Shown: piece after piece, positions 59,859-64,000 of the stretch
Numbering within the stretch: position 1 is the stretch's first letter
Layout of the letters: every line of letters begins with the position of its first letter
NCBI RefSeq assembly: GCF_947495995.1
Contig: NZ_CANMAX010000001.1
Coordinates: forward strand, 806,001-870,000
Direction of reading: 5' to 3'
Source: an uncultured Tenacibaculum sp.
GTDB lineage: Bacteria > Bacteroidota > Bacteroidia > Flavobacteriales > Flavobacteriaceae
Length of the DNA: 64,000 bases
Program-made: the position numbers and the translations under genes
Notes under the pieces: generated by a model
Databases searched by the model: none
The model's input: the letters and a program-made list of their open reading frames with translations, nothing else
Told to the model about the DNA's origin: nothing

Positions 59859-60803
59859 CTATTCAGTATCGTCTTTCTTTTTGTTTTTAGCTCTTTTCAT
59901 TGCTTCACCAATTTGATTACTTGCAGTAAATGAAGCTACCATGTTATTTAACATATCGCTACCTGCTTGCGGTGAATTAGGTAAAAGAATTAAGTTACTG
60001 TTAGTTTCTTCTCCAATCGATTGTAAAGTATCGTAATGTTGCGTTACAACGATTAATGCAGAAGCTTCTTGACTGTTTATACCTACTTTATTTAAAACTT
60101 CTACAGACTCTTCTAAACCACGAGCAATCTCTCTTCTTTGGTCAGCAATACCTTGTCCTTGTAAACGTTTACTTTCTGCTTCAGCTTTTGCTTTCTCAAC
60201 AATTAAAATACGTTGAGCATCTCCTTCATATTGAGCAGCAATTTTTTCTCTTTCAGAAGCGTTAATTCTGTTCATTGCAGCTTTTACTTGAGCATCAGGA
60301 TCGATATCTGTTACTAAAGTTTTAATAATGTCGTAACCATACTCCATCATTGCATCATTTAATTCAGATTTTACTGCAATTGCAATATCATCTTTCTTAA
60401 CAAATACATCATCTAACTTCATTTTAGGAACTTCGGCACGAACTACATCAAATACATAACTTGTAATTTGATCGTGTGGATAATCTAACTTATAGAAAGC
60501 ATCATATACCTTATCTTTTATAACTTTATATTGAACAGAAACCTTTAAACGTACGAATACATCATCTAAAGTTTTTGTTTCTACTATAACATCTAATTGT
60601 TGAATTTTCAAGCTTAATTTACCTGCAATACGGTCCACTAATGGTATTTTCAAATGTAAACCAGACTGTCGAATACTGTGAAACTTACCAAAACGCTCAA
60701 TAATAGCAGCAGTTTGTTGTTTCACTATGAAGAATGCAGAAATCAATAATATTACTGATAAAAATATTATGACTGGTACTAAAGGGTTGCTTAATAATGA
60801 CAT
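59859..60803 (-). CDS. SPFH/Band 7 (paraslipin/stomatin-like) protein
   Basis: The 314-residue protein has one N-terminal membrane helix (about 10-27) and the Band 7 domain: QQTAAIIERFGKFHSIRQSG, then LKIPLVDRIAGKLSLKIQQL and DVIVETKTLDDVFVRLKVSV. A long coiled coil follows (RINASEREKIAAQYEGDAQR to ADQRREIARGLEESVEVLNK) and a charged tail KRAKNKKKDD. It probably forms oligomeric membrane microdomains and may serve proteases or lipid organisation. No NfeD partner is adjacent. Single-gene unit. Confidence 0.92.
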   Translation of the reverse strand: MSLLSNPLVPVIIFLSVILLISAFFIVKQQTAAIIERFGKFHSIRQSGLHLKIPLVDRIAGKLSLKIQQLDVIVETKTLDDVFVRLKVSVQYKVIKDKVYDAFYKLDYPHDQITSYVFDVVRAEVPKMKLDDVFVKKDDIAIAVKSELNDAMMEYGYDIIKTLVTDIDPDAQVKAAMNRINASEREKIAAQYEGDAQRILIVEKAKAEAESKRLQGQGIADQRREIARGLEESVEVLNKVGINSQEASALIVVTQHYDTLQSIGEETNSNLILLPNSPQAGSDMLNNMVASFTASNQIGEAMKRAKNKKKDDTE

Positions 60804-60919
60804 AGTTAAATTTTTTTAAGTTGATTTTTTATAAATATAGCTATTTAAGTTACTTATATGACGCATTTTTTTTTAATTGTTACAATATGTAGTAATTTTA
60901 TCCTAAACAAACTTTATTT

Positions 60920-61318
60920 ATGGAACTTATTCAAAAACACATCACAGAAATACTATTGCTATTATTTCTTATTGTTACTTTCTTACAATCTGGAATTGAT
61001 AAGGTAACTGATTGGAATGGTAACTTATCTTTTATAAAAGGACATTTTAAAGATTCACCTCTTAAAAACTCTGTTCCTTTTTTACTAGCAATAATTTTAA
61101 TTATGGAAATTTTAGCTGGTGCTTTAATGTTTGTTGGAATTTTTCATTTACTTACCACAGGAGCAAAAGAAATTGCATTAACGGGAGCTATACTTTCTGC
61201 TTTAAGTTTAATATTTCTTTTAATCGGTCAAAGATTAGCAAAAGATTATGCAGGTGCAATGACATTGGCAGTTTACTTTATGATTGCCATTTTTGGAGTA
61301 TATTTACTTAGTAAGTAA
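60920..61318 (+). CDS. DoxX-like small membrane protein
   Basis: The 132-residue protein has four membrane helices (about 8-24, 50-72, 82-102 and 112-130). The first helix is followed by FLQSGIDKVTDWNGNLSFIK, like the DoxX family. It could be part of a redox or quinone-related membrane complex, but this is inference from the family. It stands alone with its own terminator. Confidence 0.78.
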   Translation: MELIQKHITEILLLLFLIVTFLQSGIDKVTDWNGNLSFIKGHFKDSPLKNSVPFLLAIILIMEILAGALMFVGIFHLLTTGAKEIALTGAILSALSLIFLLIGQRLAKDYAGAMTLAVYFMIAIFGVYLLSK

Positions 61319-61357
61319 AATCTATATAGTATAAAATAAATATAATTTTTAATTATA

Positions 61358-61394
61358 ATAAACGCTTTAAATAATGAGATTTAAAGCGTTTTTA
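61358..61394 (+). terminator. Terminator after the DoxX-like gene
   Basis: Arms aaacgctttaaat / atttaaagcgttt with a T-run beyond. Confidence 0.85.
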
Positions 61395-61456
61395 TTTTTA
61401 ACTAATATGATTTTATGTATTATATATAAAGTCTCTTTAAAACTATGTATAAATAA

Positions 61457-62329
61457 TTATTTCTTGTTTTTTAAGATATAAATGTGAGATGAATATTCTT
61501 TCGTGAATAATCCCCTAAAATTTGAATATAAACCAATAATAAAAGCCATAATAAAATTATTTTTACCCTTTTTATATTTTTCCGACAACATTGAAACATA
61601 AAAAGAATCAAACAACATTGGTTTTATATTTACAACTTCCATTTTAAATTTATCAAAGATTCTTGAGATGCTATTTTTTGAAAAATGCCAAACATGTCTT
61701 GGTACATCATAAGCAGCCCAAAAAGATTTATAATAAGTAGCATCGTAACTCTTATAATTAGGCACAGCAATAATTAAAGTTCCATTTTCTGTTAACATGT
61801 TTTTAATTTTATTAATAGTCTCATCTAAATTGGTTACATGTTCTAAAACATGCCACATAGTTATAATATCAAATTTCTGATTATTTAATTCATCAATTGA
61901 ATTAAATATAACTAAATCTTTAGTTCGTCCTATATCTCTTGCTTTAGAATTTGGTTCAATACCTGTAACTTCCCAATTGTTGTTTTTACATTCTTTTATG
62001 AAATCTCCAGTGCCACATCCAATGTCTAATATAGATTTACTTTTATTACTGTAATTATTTATAAGTTTTATTTTCCTGGATATCGTATACTTTCTTACAC
62101 TCTGATATATCTTATTAATTATTCCTTCACTGCTATCTGTGTGTGAAATATATTCTTCGCTTTCGTAATATGAACCTAAATTATCTGGTATAGGTTCTGT
62201 GATTAATAAATCGTATTCCTCGTTTCTTATTAATTTAAATTTTTCTTTACTTACAGAATGATCTTTACAATCTATAAAAAGGGAAGTGTTTTTATTGTAG
62301 TTCAAGTTATTTTTTATTTTAAGTTCCAC
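61457..62329 (-). CDS. Class I SAM-dependent methyltransferase
   Basis: The 290-residue protein has the SAM-binding motif SILDIGCGTGDFIKECKN (about residues 94-111), GIEPNSKARDIG, the IITMWHVLEHVTNLDETI catalytic region and LIIAVPNYKSYDATYY. An N-terminal part with a CKDHSVSKEKFKL segment resembles enzymes with a small upstream domain that methylate sugar or polyketide-like substrates. The exact substrate is unknown; surface polysaccharide synthesis is possible. The parS-like site GTTCCACGTGAAAC overlaps its start region. Confidence 0.85.
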   Translation of the reverse strand: MELKIKNNLNYNKNTSLFIDCKDHSVSKEKFKLIRNEEYDLLITEPIPDNLGSYYESEEYISHTDSSEGIINKIYQSVRKYTISRKIKLINNYSNKSKSILDIGCGTGDFIKECKNNNWEVTGIEPNSKARDIGRTKDLVIFNSIDELNNQKFDIITMWHVLEHVTNLDETINKIKNMLTENGTLIIAVPNYKSYDATYYKSFWAAYDVPRHVWHFSKNSISRIFDKFKMEVVNIKPMLFDSFYVSMLSEKYKKGKNNFIMAFIIGLYSNFRGLFTKEYSSHIYILKNKK

Positions 62330-62336
62330 GTGAAAC
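62323..62336. promoter_or_regulatory. parS-like site (one mismatch)
   Basis: GTTCCACGTGAAAC differs from the parS core GTTTCACGTGAAAC at one base. It covers the start codon of the methyltransferase gene. Confidence 0.5.
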
Positions 62337-62366
62337 TTTTAGGTTTAAAAAGGTAAATTTAAAAAA

Positions 62367-62382
62367 TGTTCCACAAGGAACA
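62367..62382. promoter_or_regulatory. parS-like palindrome
   Basis: TGTTCCACAAGGAACA is a palindrome apart from its centre, 30 bases from the better parS-like site. Its half-site GTTCC is shared with the other two sites here. Confidence 0.35.
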
Positions 62383-62416
62383 TTCGCTTTTTTGGTTTTA
62401 ATTTTAGAGAATAAAA

Positions 62417-62440
62417 AAAACGTTCCATGTGGAACGTTTT
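62417..62440 (-). terminator. mnmG terminator with parS-like palindrome
   Basis: Perfect arms aaaacgttcc / ggaacgtttt with a 4-base loop and T8 on the minus strand end mnmG. The core GTTCCATGTGGAAC also resembles a parS site, so it may be a terminator only. Confidence 0.75.
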
Positions 62441-62444
62441 AAAA

Positions 62445-64000
62445 TTATCTACCCATATAAACTAATAATACGGAGACGTCGCTTGGAGAAACTCCACTAA
62501 TTCGACTTGCTTGCGAAATGCTCGTCGGTTTTATTTTTAGAAGTTTTTCTCTTGCTTCATATGATAACGACTTTACTTTTGTGTAATCGAAATTAGAAGG
62601 TATAGGAACGTTTTCTAATCTATTTAATTTATCAGCATTACTTTTTTCCTTTTCTATATAACCAGAGTATTTTAAATGAATTTCAACTTGCTCTATGATT
62701 TCTTTATTAATTGAATTTTCTTGAATATAATTATTCAATTTCTCTATTGATAAAAGATCGTTAAATGAAAGTTGAGGTCTAGCCGCAATTTTATATAGTT
62801 TCATTGATTGATTAATAGAAGCTAGATTTTTACTTTTTAAGATCGGGTTTATTTCTTCTTTTTTAACGCTAAGGCTTTTTAAGAAGTTTATAGTGTCTTC
62901 AGTTCTTTGTTTCTTCTCTTCTACTCTGTCTAAACGCTCTTGTGATGCTAAACCTAATTTATATGCCTTAGGTGTTAATCTTAAGTCTGCATTATCTTGA
63001 CGTAATAAGGTTCTGTATTCTGCTCTTGAAGTAAACATTCGATATGGTTCTTCAGTTCCTTTTGTGATTAAATCATCAATTAAAACTCCTATATATGCTT
63101 CACTTCTTTTTAAAATAAAAGGTTCTTTATTTTGAGTTTTTAAAGCTGCATTTACACCAGCCATTAATCCTTGTGCAGCTGCTTCTTCATATCCAGTTGT
63201 ACCATTAATCTGTCCAGCAAAGAATAAGTTTTCTATTAGTTTTGTTTCTAAAGAATGTGTTAATTGAGTTGGTGGGAAATAATCATATTCTATAGCGTAA
63301 CCATATCTAAAGAATTTTACATTTTCGAATCCAGGAATTGAGCGTATAGCTTTGTCTTGAATGTCCTCTGGAAGCGATGTAGAAAATCCATTTACATATA
63401 TTTCAACTGTATTCCATCCTTCAGGTTCTACGAAAACTTGGTGTCTTTCCTTATCTGCGAATCTATTTATTTTATCTTCTACAGAAGGACAGTATCTAGG
63501 TCCTGTTGATTTAATTCTACCGTTAAACATAGGAGATCTGTCAAACCCTTCTCTAAGTAAATCGTGAGTAGTTTGATTTGTATATGTAAGGTAGCAAGAA
63601 CGTTGTTCTTTTAATACAGATGTTATAGGTAGATAAGAGAATTTTTCAGGATTTTCATCTCCTGGTTGTTCTGTCATTTGAGAATAATCTAATGATCTTC
63701 CATCAACTCTTGGAGGAGTTCCAGTTTTCATTCTTCCAGACTCAAAACCTTTTTCTACTAAATCTTCAGTGATTCCAGTAGAAGCTCCTTCTCCTGCTCT
63801 ACCACCACCAAAAGTTTTCTCTCCTATATGTATTAAACCATTTAAAAAAGTTCCTGCTGTAACGATTACAGTTTTAGCCTTTATCTCTAAACCAAGGTTT
63901 GTTTTTACTCCAATTATTTTATTTCCATCGAAGATTAAACCATTAACAGAATCTTGATAAAAGTCTAAGTTTTCTGTTTGTTCTAACATGTTCCTCCAGC
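62445..64000 (-). CDS. mnmG: tRNA uridine-5-carboxymethylaminomethyl modification enzyme MnmG (5' end outside window)
   Basis: The visible 518 residues are the C-terminal five-sixths of MnmG (full length about 620). The frame continues upstream of the internal ATG at 63989 to the window edge (WRN before MLEQTENLDFYQ), so that ATG is not the start. Marks are VIVTAGTFLNGLIHIGEK and GRAGEGAS (FAD-binding), KTGTPPRVDGRS with the flavin-site region, CYLTYTNQTTH, YCPSVEDKI and AGQINGTTGYEEAAAQGLMAG. With MnmE it modifies U34 of tRNAs. Confidence 0.95.
   Translation of the reverse strand, partial: WRNMLEQTENLDFYQDSVNGLIFDGNKIIGVKTNLGLEIKAKTVIVTAGTFLNGLIHIGEKTFGGGRAGEGASTGITEDLVEKGFESGRMKTGTPPRVDGRSLDYSQMTEQPGDENPEKFSYLPITSVLKEQRSCYLTYTNQTTHDLLREGFDRSPMFNGRIKSTGPRYCPSVEDKINRFADKERHQVFVEPEGWNTVEIYVNGFSTSLPEDIQDKAIRSIPGFENVKFFRYGYAIEYDYFPPTQLTHSLETKLIENLFFAGQINGTTGYEEAAAQGLMAGVNAALKTQNKEPFILKRSEAYIGVLIDDLITKGTEEPYRMFTSRAEYRTLLRQDNADLRLTPKAYKLGLASQERLDRVEEKKQRTEDTINFLKSLSVKKEEINPILKSKNLASINQSMKLYKIAARPQLSFNDLLSIEKLNNYIQENSINKEIIEQVEIHLKYSGYIEKEKSNADKLNRLENVPIPSNFDYTKVKSLSYEAREKLLKIKPTSISQASRISGVSPSDVSVLLVYMGR

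Noticed and set aside
62445..63989. MnmG truncated at its N terminus (pseudogene)
   Set aside because: The frame continues to the window edge with MnmG-like residues; the missing part is simply outside the window.

Overview
The window is a chromosome segment of a low-GC, AT-rich member of the Bacteroidota, most likely a marine Flavobacteriaceae (a Tenacibaculum-like genus is a guess). Four things support this. Many genes are preceded by the Bacteroidota -7 promoter box TAnnTTTG. Shine-Dalgarno sequences are weak or absent. The succinate dehydrogenase is the type-B sdhCAB form. Family content is typical of the group: DUF1573, DUF2807/GIN, LytTR two-component pairs, an ECF sigma operon with a membrane/beta-barrel partner, and an AASADH-type aldehyde dehydrogenase. 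I see no rRNA, tRNA, CRISPR array or insertion sequence.

Layout. 1-4.5 kb is accessory: a DUF2589 gene and a partner cut by the window edge, a row of small immunity-like genes (Imm35/YrhB-like, two unknown, SUKH/SMI1) with no visible toxin, and an XRE-S24 repressor. 4.5-14.3 kb carries a Rieske oxygenase, sdhCAB, a membrane-anchored MutS-like ATPase, DUF1573 and thioredoxin-like proteins, and a LytS/LytR-type pair. 14.6-20.5 kb is the most unusual part. Four tandem minus-strand small-RNA-like units lie directly downstream of a TPR-sensor kinase/response-regulator pair. Each has its own promoter and a duplicated operator in fixed geometry. Upstream of the kinase are three tiny double-glycine-leader-type peptide genes set among arrays of palindromic repeats. 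20.7-34 kb holds housekeeping genes (TrmH-type methylase, mutS, folE, pth, queD), a Zur-like regulator with twin operators facing a merC-folE operon, a MATE pump and a crotonase/SUFU operon.

34.1-34.8 kb has three further plus-strand small-RNA-like units with a conserved upstream box and G-rich hairpins. 34.8-45 kb has an aldehyde dehydrogenase, an asparaginase-type lipoprotein, an operon of three lipoproteins plus an ECF sigma factor and its membrane partner, a LuxE-like enzyme, two tandem YHS proteins and an MFS transporter. 45-64 kb is mostly core: gpsA, dut, recA, rluE-type, rpiB, rnr, tatA, a serine hydrolase-LytS-LytR operon, a stomatin-like protein, a methyltransferase and mnmG (cut by the window end).

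Origin-proximal signals: parS-like 14-mers occur at 37.6 and 62.3-62.4 kb, and an AT-rich gap with TTATyAACA 9-mers lies between divergent rpiB and rnr. This is suggestive only.

The best candidate for an undescribed system is the 15.0-20.5 kb block: secreted-peptide-like genes, a periplasmic-TPR sensor kinase, a NarL-type regulator and four sRNA genes carrying what looks like one regulator's operator. The linkage of peptide to sensor is inference; the repeat, promoter and operator architecture is seen directly.
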